The notes: generated from the sequence alone by a model not told the origin. DNA of 26,340 nucleotides from an uncultured Eubacteriales bacterium (GCA_900550705.1 URTG01000006.1:1-26340), one strand, 5' to 3'; numbered from the stretch's first letter, positions 8,484 through 16,025 are shown. Translations and numbers: made by a program.

Positions 8484-8729
8484 TTAGAATTCCGGCCCGG
8501 CGGGGACGAAGGGCTGCTCCTGGGGCTGGCCGTCCTCCCCCGCTGTCAGCAGGGTGACCTTCTGCTCGGCGCTGTCCAGCTGCTTGGTGCACTCCCGGAG
8601 GAGCTTGGCCCCCTCCTCAAACAGCTCCATCGCCTGCTCCAGCGGGGCATCGCCCCGTTCCAGCAGACCGACGATCTCCTCCAGACGGGTCATTGCCTGT
8701 TCAAAGTCAAGCTTCTTCCTTGTCACCAT
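8484..8729 (-). CDS. xseB: Exodeoxyribonuclease VII small subunit
   Basis: Small subunit of ExoVII, the single-strand-specific exonuclease used in DNA repair. At 81 residues it has the usual size, and it shows the family pattern FEQAMTRLEEIVGLLERGDAPLEQAMELFEEG followed by a helical second segment (described here by its first twenty residues, FEQAMTRLEEIVGLLERGDA at 9-28). The Pro/Gln/Gly-rich tail is not conserved. ATG 8729 lies inside the end of xseA (23-base overlap) and has AAAGGAG eight bases upstream, so the two subunits are probably made in a coupled way. Confidence 0.93.
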   Translation of the reverse strand: MVTRKKLDFEQAMTRLEEIVGLLERGDAPLEQAMELFEEGAKLLRECTKQLDSAEQKVTLLTAGEDGQPQEQPFVPAGPEF

Positions 8730-9975
8730 TTGGCTGCTCCTTTCTCGCGGCGCTCCGCTTGGCGCGGAGGCGTGTGACCTGCTCCACCCGGCAGTCCAGC
8801 TGCCCGTCGGTCAGACGGAGGCGCAGCCCGTCTCCGGGCCGGACCTGTTTGACCTGGGTGAGCACCTGGCCGTCCTCGGTCCGGGCGATGGCATAGCCCC
8901 GGCCCAGGACCTTCAGCGGACTCATAGCGTCCAGGGCCGCGGCGGCCCGGGCCAACCGCTCCCGGTCGTTGGACAGGGTTTTGGCGGCCCCGTGGACCAG
9001 GCGCTGGCTCTGGTAGTCCAGCAGCAGACGCTTCTCTTTGAAATAAGCCCCCGGCTCAGCGAGCATCCGACTGGCCGCCAGCCGGTTCAAGGACTGGCGC
9101 AGCCGCTTCAGGCGCTGCTCCATGCTCCCCTCCAGCCGGGCCTTGCAGGCCAGTAGACCGGAGTAGACCTCGTTCCGGTCGGGCACCGCCAGCTCCGCCC
9201 CGTTGGACGGGGTGGCGGCCCGGCAGTCGGCCACATAGTCGGCGATGGTGATGTCCGGCTCGTGGCCCACGGCGGAGATTACGGGGATGTCCGAGTCGAA
9301 AATGGCCCGGGCCACGACCTCCTCGTTAAAGGCCCACAGGTCCTCCATGGAGCCGCCGCCCCGGCCGGTGATGATGAGGTCGGCCACCTGCTTCCAGTTG
9401 GCCCAGCGGATGGCCGCGGCGATCTCCTGGGCGGCCCCCTCCCCCTGGACCCGGACGGGCAGCACCCGCACCCGGGCCATGGGCCAGCGGGCCCCTAAGA
9501 TCCGCAGCATATCCCGCACCGCCGCCCCGGCGGGGGACGTGACAAGGGCGATGGTATGGGGATAGGCGGGCAGCGGCTGCTTGGCCGTCCGGTCGAACAG
9601 ACCCTCCCGGGCCAGCTGCTCCTTCCGCTGCTCAAAGGCGACGTACAGGTCGCCCACCCCATCCGGGGTCAGGCGGTCGCAGTAGAGCTGATACTGCCCG
9701 TCCCGGGGAAAGGCGCTCACCCGCCCGGCGGCGATGACCTGCATCCCGTTTTCCGGACGGAAGCGCAGAGACGCGGCGGAGCCACGGAACATGACGCAGC
9801 GCAGGGCGCCCTCCCCGTCCTTCAGGGTGAAATAGTGGTGGCCGGAGGGGTACATCTTATAATTCGAGATCTCCCCCCGCACCAGCAGGGCGGACAGTAC
9901 CCGGTCCCGGTCCATAAATTGCTTGATATACTGCCCCACCTGAGTGGGGGTCAGCACAGAGGGTTCCGGTCTCAC
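8707..9975 (-). CDS. xseA: Exodeoxyribonuclease VII large subunit
   Basis: Catalytic subunit of ExoVII, degrading single-stranded DNA from both ends. The 422-residue protein has the N-terminal OB-fold DNA-binding domain (about 1-100), the central catalytic domain with TSPAGAAVRDML, the GRGGGSMEDLWAFN segment and SAVGHEPD..ADYVAD..A.TPSNGAEL, and then a long helical C-terminal region. The start is GTG at 9975: it overlaps the stop of the upstream TsaD-like gene as GTGA and has AAGGAGAG seven bases before it. A longer open frame upstream is out of family. It overlaps xseB by 23 bases. Confidence 0.95.
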   Translation of the reverse strand: MRPEPSVLTPTQVGQYIKQFMDRDRVLSALLVRGEISNYKMYPSGHHYFTLKDGEGALRCVMFRGSAASLRFRPENGMQVIAAGRVSAFPRDGQYQLYCDRLTPDGVGDLYVAFEQRKEQLAREGLFDRTAKQPLPAYPHTIALVTSPAGAAVRDMLRILGARWPMARVRVLPVRVQGEGAAQEIAAAIRWANWKQVADLIITGRGGGSMEDLWAFNEEVVARAIFDSDIPVISAVGHEPDITIADYVADCRAATPSNGAELAVPDRNEVYSGLLACKARLEGSMEQRLKRLRQSLNRLAASRMLAEPGAYFKEKRLLLDYQSQRLVHGAAKTLSNDRERLARAAAALDAMSPLKVLGRGYAIARTEDGQVLTQVKQVRPGDGLRLRLTDGQLDCRVEQVTRLRAKRSAARKEQPNGDKEEA

Positions 9976-10907
9976 GATTGGCTCTCCTTCCACTTGCGCC
10001 AGGTCAGGATGGCGGTGCCCATGGCGTTGTCGGTGGAAAATTTCGGCTGGGCGAAGATGGCCTGACAGCGCTGAGTCATGACCTCCCGCAGACGGCGGTT
10101 CGAGGCCACGCCGCCGGAGCACAGCACGGGCAGCCCGGGCCAGCGGCGCTGGGCCTCCTCCGTGGTGCGGCAGACGATGTCGGTCACCGTGTCCAGGGTG
10201 AAGCGGGCGATGTCCGCCGGGGTCTCCCCCTGCTGGGCCAGCTGCTTTACTTTGTTTTCCATGCCGGACAGGGAGAAGGTCAGCTCGTTCTGCTTCACCC
10301 GGAAGCGGAGGCTTTTCTCTCCCTGACCGTATAGAGCGTCCAGCGCCTTGCCCGCCGGGAATTGCAGTCCCAGCAGAACGCCGGTGCGGTCGATGAGCTG
10401 CCCGGCGGAGATGTCGCTGGTGCCGCCGATAATATCCGCCCGGACGGAGCAGCCCATAGGCTCTGCCCGCAGCAGCTCAGTCGTGCCGCCGGACAGGTGC
10501 CAGGCCAGGAAGGGCCGGTCCAGCAGGTCCAGCCGCCCGGCGGACCAGGCGGCGGCGGCCAGGTGCCCCTGCTGGTGGGAGTGGGCGAAAAAGGGAACGC
10601 CCAGCGTGTCTGCCAGCCCCTGGGCCTGGGACATTCCCGCCAGAAAGCAGGGCATATAGGAGCCCTCCACCTCCCGGGGCCGGGTGCTGGCCCCCACGGC
10701 TTGCAGAGCAGTCAGCGCCCCCTGCTCCGCCAGACGGCGGAACAGCTCCGGCAGGTGCTTCACGTGCTGAAACAGCGCGTCGCTCTGCCGCAGTCCCAGC
10801 TCGCCGGGGCGCACATCCAGCAGGCGGGTCTCGCTGAAGCCGGTCTCCCCGTCGAACACGGCGGCGGAGGTGGTGTAGTTGCTGGTATCCAGCCCGAGGA
10901 CCGCCAT
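9972..10907 (-). CDS. TsaD-like (peptidase M22 / Kae1 fold) paralogue
   Basis: ASKHA-fold protein related to TsaD, the tRNA N6-threonylcarbamoyladenosine transferase subunit, but not the canonical enzyme. At 311 residues it is shorter than TsaD (about 340). It keeps the metal-ligand positions H111 and H115, but as HQQGH rather than HMEGH, and an Asp in STDN (D293). Other signatures have changed: DTSNYTT (7-13) for ETSCDET, SGGTT (139-143) for SGGHT, SAGQLIDR for AAGEAFDK, GGVASNR for GGVSANR. Such paralogues are common in Clostridia and their function is not known to me. ATG 10907 is two bases after nusB, with GGAGGA upstream. Its stop overlaps the xseA start. It could bind ATP and a metal; the substrate cannot be named. 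Confidence 0.85.
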   Translation of the reverse strand: MAVLGLDTSNYTTSAAVFDGETGFSETRLLDVRPGELGLRQSDALFQHVKHLPELFRRLAEQGALTALQAVGASTRPREVEGSYMPCFLAGMSQAQGLADTLGVPFFAHSHQQGHLAAAAWSAGRLDLLDRPFLAWHLSGGTTELLRAEPMGCSVRADIIGGTSDISAGQLIDRTGVLLGLQFPAGKALDALYGQGEKSLRFRVKQNELTFSLSGMENKVKQLAQQGETPADIARFTLDTVTDIVCRTTEEAQRRWPGLPVLCSGGVASNRRLREVMTQRCQAIFAQPKFSTDNAMGTAILTWRKWKESQS

Positions 10908-10909
10908 GG

Positions 10910-11386
10910 TTATTCCTCCGTGACTGCGGCGTCCTTGTTCTCGGGGAACTCCGCCCGGACGAAGGAACCGAGGATGCCGTTCACAAAGGAGACGACCTCC
11001 TGGGGCTCGTAGCTCTTGGCGATTTCCACGGCCTCGTTGATGGCGGCGGCGTTGGGAATATCCGGCATATACAGGACCTCATACATGGCGGTCTGCAGGA
11101 TGGCGGCGGCCATGCGGGGAATACGGGCGAAGGTCCAGCCCTTGGCGTACCGGCCGATATAGACGTCCAGCTCCGGGCCGTGCTCATAAACGCCCAGCAC
11201 CAGCTCCCGGATATAATTGCGCTGCTTCTCGTTGGGGAACTGGCTGTACAGGGGGTTCTCCTCCGCCAGCTCCTTAAAGCGCTCCTGGGTCAGCTGGCTG
11301 TCCAGCAGCTCCTCAGCCTTGCTGTTGCCGAAGCCCAGGGAAAAAATCAGTTGCACCGCGATTTCGCGGGCGTTGCTTCTTGTCAT
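10910..11386 (-). CDS. nusB: Transcription antitermination protein NusB
   Basis: All-helical RNA-binding factor that with NusE (S10) binds boxA and supports rRNA transcription. The 158-residue protein begins TRSNAREIAVQLIFSLGF and ends with the family patterns RIPRMAAAILQTAMYEVLYM and AAINEAVEIAKSY..QEVVSFVNGILGS. It is first in the long leftward operon. I chose ATG 11386, eight bases from GGGAGG, over ATG 11392, which is only two bases from it. The leader upstream (11387-11540) contains a short GC-rich hairpin (arms 11417-11421 and 11426-11430). Confidence 0.95.
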   Translation of the reverse strand: MTRSNAREIAVQLIFSLGFGNSKAEELLDSQLTQERFKELAEENPLYSQFPNEKQRNYIRELVLGVYEHGPELDVYIGRYAKGWTFARIPRMAAAILQTAMYEVLYMPDIPNAAAINEAVEIAKSYEPQEVVSFVNGILGSFVRAEFPENKDAAVTEE

Positions 11387-11469
11387 AATCATATCCTCCC
11401 ATACAGGCCGGGGCCGCGCAGCGCACTGCGGCAGGGTTCGGCCGGAATGTGTCCAATTTAACGAATATT

Positions 11470-11475
11470 ATTATA
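11470..11475 (-). promoter_or_regulatory. Possible -10 box for the nusB operon
   Basis: A perfect TATAAT on the minus strand sits in an AT-rich patch about 85 bases upstream of nusB, in the only stretch before this twelve-gene operon that looks like promoter DNA. No good -35 hexamer lies 16-18 bases away, so the call is weak. Confidence 0.35.
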
Positions 11476-11584
11476 TACATGAATATGCAAAAAAGAAACC
11501 CCCATTTTACACAAATTCAAAATTCCGCCGTTTTCGCCGCCCTTGCGCCCCGCGCAGAGGGGCCGTCCCCCTCCCCCGGGGCAC

Positions 11585-11618
11585 AAAAAAACGCAGCCGT
11601 CCGGAGACAGCTGCGTTT
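11585..11618 (-). terminator. Intrinsic terminator of the cell-wall hydrolase gene
   Basis: The leftward transcript folds AAACGCAGC (11610-11618) with GCTGCGTTT (11589-11597) around a 12-base loop, followed by a run of Ts (11585-11591 on the complement). It lies 12 bases after the hydrolase stop codon and separates this gene from nusB. Confidence 0.85.
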
Positions 11619-11629
11619 CGGGGAAATCC

Positions 11630-12595
11630 TTATTTATAGAACTTGTGTCCGCCCAGAACGGCCACGCACTGCTTGTGCTGAGAGGCCCAGCTCTTGGCTG
11701 CGGAATCGAAGTGGGTGGCGCCCTCGGTCTCTGCCACCACGCCGCCGTCCAGGACCAGCTTGGCAGCGATGACGCTGGAGGCGTTGGGGGTGCGGTTTTT
11801 CAGTGCGCCGCCCTTGTAGGTGGTGAACTGATTCTTCTGGGCCAGAACACCCTGCACCGTGTTGGGATAGGCGGAGCTGGCCACCCGGTTCATCACCACG
11901 TTGCCCACGGCCATCTTGCCCGCTAAGGGCTGATTGCCGCTCTCGGCGTAAATCACCCGGGACAGCCAGAACAGATCGTCCTGGTTATAGTAGGAATCGC
12001 CGGACTGGATGGCCCCGCTGCCGCTGGTGAGGGAGACCACCCCGGTGGCGCTGTTCCAGCTCATGTGGGCATCGAAGGCCTCGGCCACCGCCCACAGGGG
12101 AACGACCACCCGGCCGTTGATGAGCTGAACGCCGTCCGCCAGGTAGAGATACCGGCCGTTGGCCTCCAGATACAGCTGGCCCACCTGGGCCGTCAGGCTC
12201 AGCTTGGCGGTGGTGATCTTCACCACGCCGGAAGATGCGTCCCAGCTCACCTGTGCGCTGGAGTCCAGCGCCTTGGCCGTCGGGCCCAGGGCCACGTAGG
12301 TGACCCCGTTCTCCTGGGTCCGTCCCAGGTCCTGAGAGGCGTATTCTCCGTTGATCGTAAAGCGGCTGTCAGTCGTCTCGGCCAGCTGCAGAAGGCTGGT
12401 GCCCTCCGCCGCGGGGACGGCCGCGCTCTCTACCTCGTCAAGAGACCGTACACTGGTCTCAGGCGCGGACGCGTTCTGCACCGCGCTCTCCTCCTTTGCC
12501 GCAGAGGCCTCTGATTGCTCAGGAGCCACGCCGGCACCCATTAGGAGGAGTAAGGCAAAACCGCACAGCGACATGGAAAACAGCTTGCGTGTCAT
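11630..12595 (-). CDS. Secreted SleB/CwlJ-type cell-wall hydrolase with copper amine oxidase-like N-terminal domain
   Basis: Predicted exported peptidoglycan hydrolase, 321 residues. A signal peptide (MTRK, then hydrophobic 5-24, likely cleavage near 30) is followed by a low-complexity Ala/Ser/Glu-rich linker (30-70). Residues about 75-192 resemble the copper amine oxidase N-terminal-like stalk domain (INGE..., VTYVALGPTAKAL, VSWDASSGVVKI, GRVVVPLWAVAEAF, MSWNSATGVVSL). Residues about 205-321 are the Hydrolase_2 domain: WLSRVIYAESGNQP with likely catalytic E218, VGNVVMNRV (230-238) and the QF...TY motif. SleB proteins cleave spore cortex, but this domain combination also occurs in growing-cell hydrolases, so a sporulation role is not certain. 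ATG 12595 has GGAG nine bases upstream. It is a single-gene unit. Confidence 0.9.
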   Translation of the reverse strand: MTRKLFSMSLCGFALLLLMGAGVAPEQSEASAAKEESAVQNASAPETSVRSLDEVESAAVPAAEGTSLLQLAETTDSRFTINGEYASQDLGRTQENGVTYVALGPTAKALDSSAQVSWDASSGVVKITTAKLSLTAQVGQLYLEANGRYLYLADGVQLINGRVVVPLWAVAEAFDAHMSWNSATGVVSLTSGSGAIQSGDSYYNQDDLFWLSRVIYAESGNQPLAGKMAVGNVVMNRVASSAYPNTVQGVLAQKNQFTTYKGGALKNRTPNASSVIAAKLVLDGGVVAETEGATHFDSAAKSWASQHKQCVAVLGGHKFYK

Positions 12596-12663
12596 TGTCT
12601 ACACTCCTATGGAAACAAATTTTGTCACAGAGATGACAAGCAAAAGCAATGGGTTGTTACTTT

Positions 12664-12680
12664 TGTTACCATATTGTAAC
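12664..12680. promoter_or_regulatory. WalR(YycF)-like operator over the hydrolase promoter
   Basis: TGTTAC-CATAT-TGTAAC matches the Bacillus WalR consensus TGTWAH-N5-TGTWAH at every position. It reads on the plus strand, opposite to the gene, and covers the -10 box (12673-12678). A further TGTTAC lies at 12655-12660, three bases before the first half-site. The same bases also form an inverted repeat, GTTAC-N6-GTAAC, so another dimeric regulator is possible. WalR controls autolysins in Firmicutes, which suits the adjacent gene. Confidence 0.5.
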
Positions 12681-12701
12681 CAATCGAGGCCCCCGATTCA
12701 A
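12673..12701 (-). promoter_or_regulatory. Sigma-A-type promoter of the cell-wall hydrolase gene
   Basis: Minus strand: -35 TTGAAT (12696-12701), 17-base spacer, -10 TACAAT (12673-12678), giving a leader of roughly 70 bases. The 322-base gap 12596-12917 holds this promoter, the WalR-like box and the radical SAM terminator; I see nothing else in 12702-12848 apart from AT-rich sequence. Confidence 0.65.
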
Positions 12702-12848
12702 GGGCAAAAGTGCCCAGACTTGACCGGTGATTCTTGTGCATTTTATCTGTATCTCATAAGAATATTAAGAGAGTTTACACTTTTCCCTTGAAATTGTGCC
12801 CCTTCTCCCCGGTTTGACAGGGTTTTTCGCACCGGAAAAAGCACCAAA

Positions 12849-12888
12849 CAAAAAACGCCTCTGAACGGTCGAAATACCGTTCAAAGGC
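12849..12888 (-). terminator. Intrinsic terminator of the DUF951-radical SAM operon
   Basis: In the leftward transcript a 13-base stem (12876-12888 with 12857-12869, GCCTTTGAACGGT against ACCGTTCAGAGGC, one G-U pair) is closed by a six-base loop and followed by GTTTTTTG. It begins 30 bases after the radical SAM stop. Confidence 0.88.
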
Positions 12889-12917
12889 ATTGTGGTGCAA
12901 GAAGCAATGGACCGGCC

Positions 12918-13796
12918 TCAGATCCCCCGGTTCAGGGTCTTCCGCAGCCGAATCTTTCCGGCCAGGGCCTGGTCGATCATAGACAGGAATTTTTCCTTGT
13001 CCTCCGGCAGACTGCCCTTCAGGGGCAGGTAGTTGGAGGCGTGGTTGCTGGTGAAGTGCAGGGGGTCCACGTCCAGGTGCTCGATGAGCATCCGGCACTC
13101 CTCCAGCACCTGGTCCGGGGTGCAGACCTTGAAGCGGCCGGCCAGCACCTCCTCCCCCAGCGGGGTGCCCTTGGCGGGGGCAAAGGTCATGGCGGACAGG
13201 TGCCGGGGCTTCATGGCGTTGATCATTTTGGCGGTGGAGAGGATGTGCTCCTCCCAGTCGCCGTCCTGCCCGGTGATGCCCAGAATGACGGTGACCCACA
13301 GGTCGATGCCCGCCGCGACCAGATTCTGCCCCGCCTGGAGCATCTGCTGGGCGGTGCAGCCCTTGTGGATGAAGTCCAGCGCCGCCTGGCTGCCGCTCTC
13401 CACCCCCAGATAGGCCCGGGACAGCCCGGCCTCGTGGAGCTGCCGCAGCTCCTCCGGCGTTTTGCTCAGGGTGCTCTTGGGGCCGGCGTAGAGGGTGACC
13501 TTCTCCAGATGGGGGAAGCTCTCATAGAGCTTGTGCAGGATCTGGAGCAGCTCCTCCGTCTTCATAATGATGGCATCGCCGTCCATCAGAAAGACCCGCT
13601 GGAGTCCCGGCCCGTAGTAGCTCCGGGCCATGTCGATGTCCTCTAGGATCTCTGCCACCGGGCGGATACGGAACTTCTTTTCCTTGTACATTCCGCAGAA
13701 GGTACATTGATTGTGGGAGCAGCCGATGGTGCATTGAAGCAGATAGCTTTTCCATTCGCCCGGCGGGCGGTACAGCAGGTCGCTGTCATAGCGCAT
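12918..13796 (-). CDS. Radical SAM protein of unknown substrate
   Basis: 292-residue radical SAM enzyme, one domain, no visible accessory domain. Its cysteine cluster is unusual: C22, C26, C31 and C34 in CTIGCSHNQCTFC, so the ligands to the [4Fe-4S] cluster probably follow CX4CX2C (26, 31, 34), instead of the textbook CX3CX2C. Further along are FLMDGDAI (glycine-rich/SAM region), AGLSRAYLGVESGS and the TVILGITGQDGDWEEH segment, typical of Elp3/HemN-like radical SAM proteins. The family is widespread in Clostridia, substrate unknown. ATG 13796 has AAGGATG upstream and lies 35 bases after the DUF951 gene; the two share a promoter and terminator. Confidence 0.85.
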   Translation of the reverse strand: MRYDSDLLYRPPGEWKSYLLQCTIGCSHNQCTFCGMYKEKKFRIRPVAEILEDIDMARSYYGPGLQRVFLMDGDAIIMKTEELLQILHKLYESFPHLEKVTLYAGPKSTLSKTPEELRQLHEAGLSRAYLGVESGSQAALDFIHKGCTAQQMLQAGQNLVAAGIDLWVTVILGITGQDGDWEEHILSTAKMINAMKPRHLSAMTFAPAKGTPLGEEVLAGRFKVCTPDQVLEECRMLIEHLDVDPLHFTSNHASNYLPLKGSLPEDKEKFLSMIDQALAGKIRLRKTLNRGI

Positions 13797-13831
13797 AGTG
13801 GTTCATCCTTTCCTGAAAGTATGGGGCGGGG

Positions 13832-14029
13832 TCACACCTGGACGGGTGCGCCCTCCCGGAACACCTTGCGGATATTTTTCTCCGCCTTGCTCCGGGGCAG
13901 CATCACCTCATGGCCGCAGCCCTGGCAGCGCATTTTAAAATCCATCCCCACCCGCAGCACCAGCCATTCCTGACTGCCGCAGGGGTGGGCTTTTTTCATT
14001 TTCAGTACGTCGTTCACATGGATATCCAT
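13832..14029 (-). CDS. DUF951 (YyzM-like) small protein
   Basis: 65-residue protein, MDIHVNDVLKMKKAHPCGSQ..., with the family landmarks KKAHPCGS (12-19), EWLVLRVGMDFKMRC (21-35), CQGCGHEVMLPRS (35-47). C17, C35 and C38 might bind metal or be structural; this is inference. The function of DUF951 is not known, though it is common in Firmicutes, where it is proposed to bind nucleic acid. ATG 14029 follows AAGGAGG by five bases. A much longer open frame extends upstream but has no family support. First gene of a two-gene unit with the radical SAM gene. Confidence 0.9.
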   Translation of the reverse strand: MDIHVNDVLKMKKAHPCGSQEWLVLRVGMDFKMRCQGCGHEVMLPRSKAEKNIRKVFREGAPVQV

Positions 14030-14069
14030 GGGGGCCTCCTTACACATACGGATATGCTTGCTTGATTTT

Positions 14070-14098
14070 ATTATGGCCGGTTTTTGGGAAATTGTCAA
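14070..14098 (-). promoter_or_regulatory. Promoter of the DUF951-radical SAM operon
   Basis: Minus strand: -35 TTGACA (14093-14098, perfect), 17-base spacer, -10 CATAAT (14070-14075). The expected transcript start is about 35 bases ahead of the DUF951 start codon. Confidence 0.75.
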
Positions 14099-14150
14099 CG
14101 TCCCGATGGAAGCGAGGCGGGGGAAAACGCCCGCTGTCCCCTGATGCGGC

Positions 14151-14179
14151 TTGTAACAGGAAAGAAAGTATGGTAGGAT
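14151..14179 (+). promoter_or_regulatory. Possible promoter of the DUF2500 gene
   Basis: TTGTAA (14151-14156), 17 bases, TAGGAT (14174-14179). Both hexamers match consensus at four of six bases. It faces away from the DUF951 promoter, leaving a leader of about 80 bases. Confidence 0.4.
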
Positions 14180-14266
14180 ATCATCAACGTATTTGAATCT
14201 GGATCGACCGCAGCCGTCCCTGCCGGCGGAGAGACGAAACAAAACGGTACATAGAAGGAGCTGACG

Positions 14267-14647
14267 ATGCTGATGTTTGGCCTGTTTGAAATGATTTTCC
14301 CCGTTGTATTCCTCACTGTGTTTGCGATGGTCCTGTTCACGTTTATCAGGGGAATTGCCGAATGGAACAAAAATAACCACTCGCCCCGTCTGACTGTGCC
14401 AGCAAAGGTGACCGGAAAGCGCCAGAACACGACGCATCACAGGCATCCAAATGCCGGTGATGTCTCAGGTGCCCATGGATACCACACAACGTCCAACACC
14501 GCATACTACGTCACCTTTCAGGTGGACAGCGGCGACAGGTTGGAACTGTCGGTGCCCGGAGCGGAGTATGGGATGCTGGCGGAGGGCGACGTGGGCAGCC
14601 TGACGTTCCAGGGGACCCGATACCTGGCATTTCAGCGGGAGGTATGA
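14267..14647 (+). CDS. DUF2500 membrane-anchored protein
   Basis: 126-residue protein. One transmembrane helix at about 4-28 (FGLFEMIFPVVFLTVFAMVL) is followed by a basic/aromatic stretch, then the extracellular or cytoplasmic DUF2500 domain: LTVPAKVTGKRQ (42-53), a His-rich loop (H57, H58, H60, H70, H73), YYVTFQVDSGDRLEL (80-94), VPGAEYGMLAEGDVGSLTFQG (97-117). No enzyme motif. The family is widespread in Firmicutes without known function; the histidines suggest possible metal binding, which is only inference. ATG 14267 has AAGGAG at six bases. Single gene, convergent with ackA. Confidence 0.87.
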   Translation: MLMFGLFEMIFPVVFLTVFAMVLFTFIRGIAEWNKNNHSPRLTVPAKVTGKRQNTTHHRHPNAGDVSGAHGYHTTSNTAYYVTFQVDSGDRLELSVPGAEYGMLAEGDVGSLTFQGTRYLAFQREV

Positions 14648-14688
14648 TGCCAAAGCGAGCCGCCCGCCGCAGATGAAACCGGAGCATA

Positions 14689-14728
14689 AAAAGAAACTGC
14701 CCGACCAGACGGCCGGGCAGTTCTTTTA
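14689..14728. terminator. Bidirectional terminator between the DUF2500 gene and ackA
   Basis: AACTGCCCG (14695-14703) pairs with CGGGCAGTT (14714-14722) around a ten-base loop, with A-rich sequence before and CTTTT after, so it can serve both convergent genes. Confidence 0.85.
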
Positions 14729-14752
14729 CATCAGAGATCGGATCACTTATGC

Positions 14753-15949
14753 TCAGCCCTTGACGATGGCAGCGGTGTCCATGGCGATCATCAGCTCCTC
14801 ATTGGTGGGGATGACCAGCACGCGGACCTTGGCGTCGTCGGTGGAGACGTCGATCTCCTTGCCGCGGACCTTGTCCTTCTCGGGGTCGATCTTGATGCCC
14901 AGGAACTCCAGCCCGGCACAGGCGTACTCACGGGTCTCGGGGCCGTTCTCGCCCACGCCGGCGGTGAAGATCACGGCGTCCACTCCGCCCATGGCGGCGG
15001 CATAGGCGCCGATGAGCTTCTTCACGTTGTAGTCGAAGACGCGCAGGGCCAGCTCGGCGCGCTTGTCGCCGTTGGCCTCGGCGCTCTCCAGGTCGCGGAA
15101 GTCGGAGGACAGGCCGGACAGGCCCTCCACGCCGGACTTCTTGTTCAGCACGGTCAGCATCTCCTTGATGTCCATGCCGTGCTTGTTCATCAGATACTCC
15201 AGAATGCCGGCATCCACATCGCCGGAGCGGGTGCCCATGGGCAGACCGGCCAGGGGGGTGAAGCCCATGGAGGTGTCCACGCTCTTGCCGCCGTCGATGG
15301 CGGTGACAGAGGAGCCGTTGCCCAGGTGGCAGGAGATCAGCTTCAGCTGCTCCAGGGGCTTGCCCAGCATAGCGGCGGCGCGGCCAGCCACATACTTGTG
15401 GGAGGTGCCGTGGAAGCCGTAGCGGCGGACCTTATCCTCGGTGTAGTAGTTGTAAGGCAGGGCATAGGTATAGGCCACAGGGGGCATGGTCTGGTGGAAA
15501 GCGGTGTCGAACACGGCGACCATAGGGGTGTTGGGCATCAGCTTTTGGCAGGCCCGGATACCGATGATGTTGGCGGGGTTGTGCAGAGGAGCCAGGGGGT
15601 TGCACTCCTCGATGGCGGCCATGACCTCGTCGGTGATGAGGACAGACTGGGCGAACTTCTCGCCGCCGTGCACCACCCGGTGACCCACGGCGTCGATCTC
15701 CTTCATGGAGCCGATCACGCCGAGCTTCGGATCGACCAGGGCGTCCAGAACGGTCTGAATGGCCTCAGAATGGGTGGGCATCGCCACGTCGGCGGCCTTG
15801 ATGGGGTCCTTGCCCGCGGGCTTATAAGTAAACTTTCCGTCAATACCGATGCGCTCGCACAGGCCCTTGGCCAGCACCTGCTGGGTCTCGGGGTTGAGCA
15901 GCTGATACTTCAGAGAAGAACTGCCGGCATTGATCACCAGAATATTCAT
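14753..15949 (-). CDS. ackA: Acetate kinase
   Basis: Interconverts acetyl phosphate + ADP and acetate + ATP, the ATP-yielding last step of acetate fermentation in anaerobes. The 398-residue protein shows NAGSSSLK (7-14), HRVVHGGE (90-97, with R91), FDTAFH (147-152, catalytic D148), YGFHGTSH (177-184, H180) and the long CHLGNGSS/GGKSVDTSMG region plus FTAGVGENG for nucleotide binding. Start ATG 15949 has AGGAG ten bases upstream. No phosphotransacetylase gene is next to it. It stands alone, ending in the bidirectional terminator, and is divergent from tmcAL with 179 bases between them. Confidence 0.97.
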   Translation of the reverse strand: MNILVINAGSSSLKYQLLNPETQQVLAKGLCERIGIDGKFTYKPAGKDPIKAADVAMPTHSEAIQTVLDALVDPKLGVIGSMKEIDAVGHRVVHGGEKFAQSVLITDEVMAAIEECNPLAPLHNPANIIGIRACQKLMPNTPMVAVFDTAFHQTMPPVAYTYALPYNYYTEDKVRRYGFHGTSHKYVAGRAAAMLGKPLEQLKLISCHLGNGSSVTAIDGGKSVDTSMGFTPLAGLPMGTRSGDVDAGILEYLMNKHGMDIKEMLTVLNKKSGVEGLSGLSSDFRDLESAEANGDKRAELALRVFDYNVKKLIGAYAAAMGGVDAVIFTAGVGENGPETREYACAGLEFLGIKIDPEKDKVRGKEIDVSTDDAKVRVLVIPTNEELMIAMDTAAIVKG

Positions 15950-15996
15950 TGGATTCGCACTCCTTCAATTTCATGTGAGATTTGCAAGGTTTTTTG

Positions 15997-16025
15997 TTGC
16001 CTTGTTCCCGGGAATGAAATACAAT
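15997..16025 (+). promoter_or_regulatory. Promoter of tmcAL-DUF3810
   Basis: -35 TTGCCT (15997-16002), 17-base spacer, -10 TACAAT (16020-16025). The spacer contains a perfect palindrome TTCCCGGGAA (16005-16014). The leader is about 97 bases and includes a small hairpin CGCTTTTT/AAAAAGCG near 16086-16103. No equally good leftward promoter for ackA was found. Confidence 0.6.

Noticed and set aside
9972..10907. Calling the paralogue canonical tsaD
   Set aside because: Key signatures (HMEGH, SGGHT, AAGEAFDK) differ and the protein is shorter.
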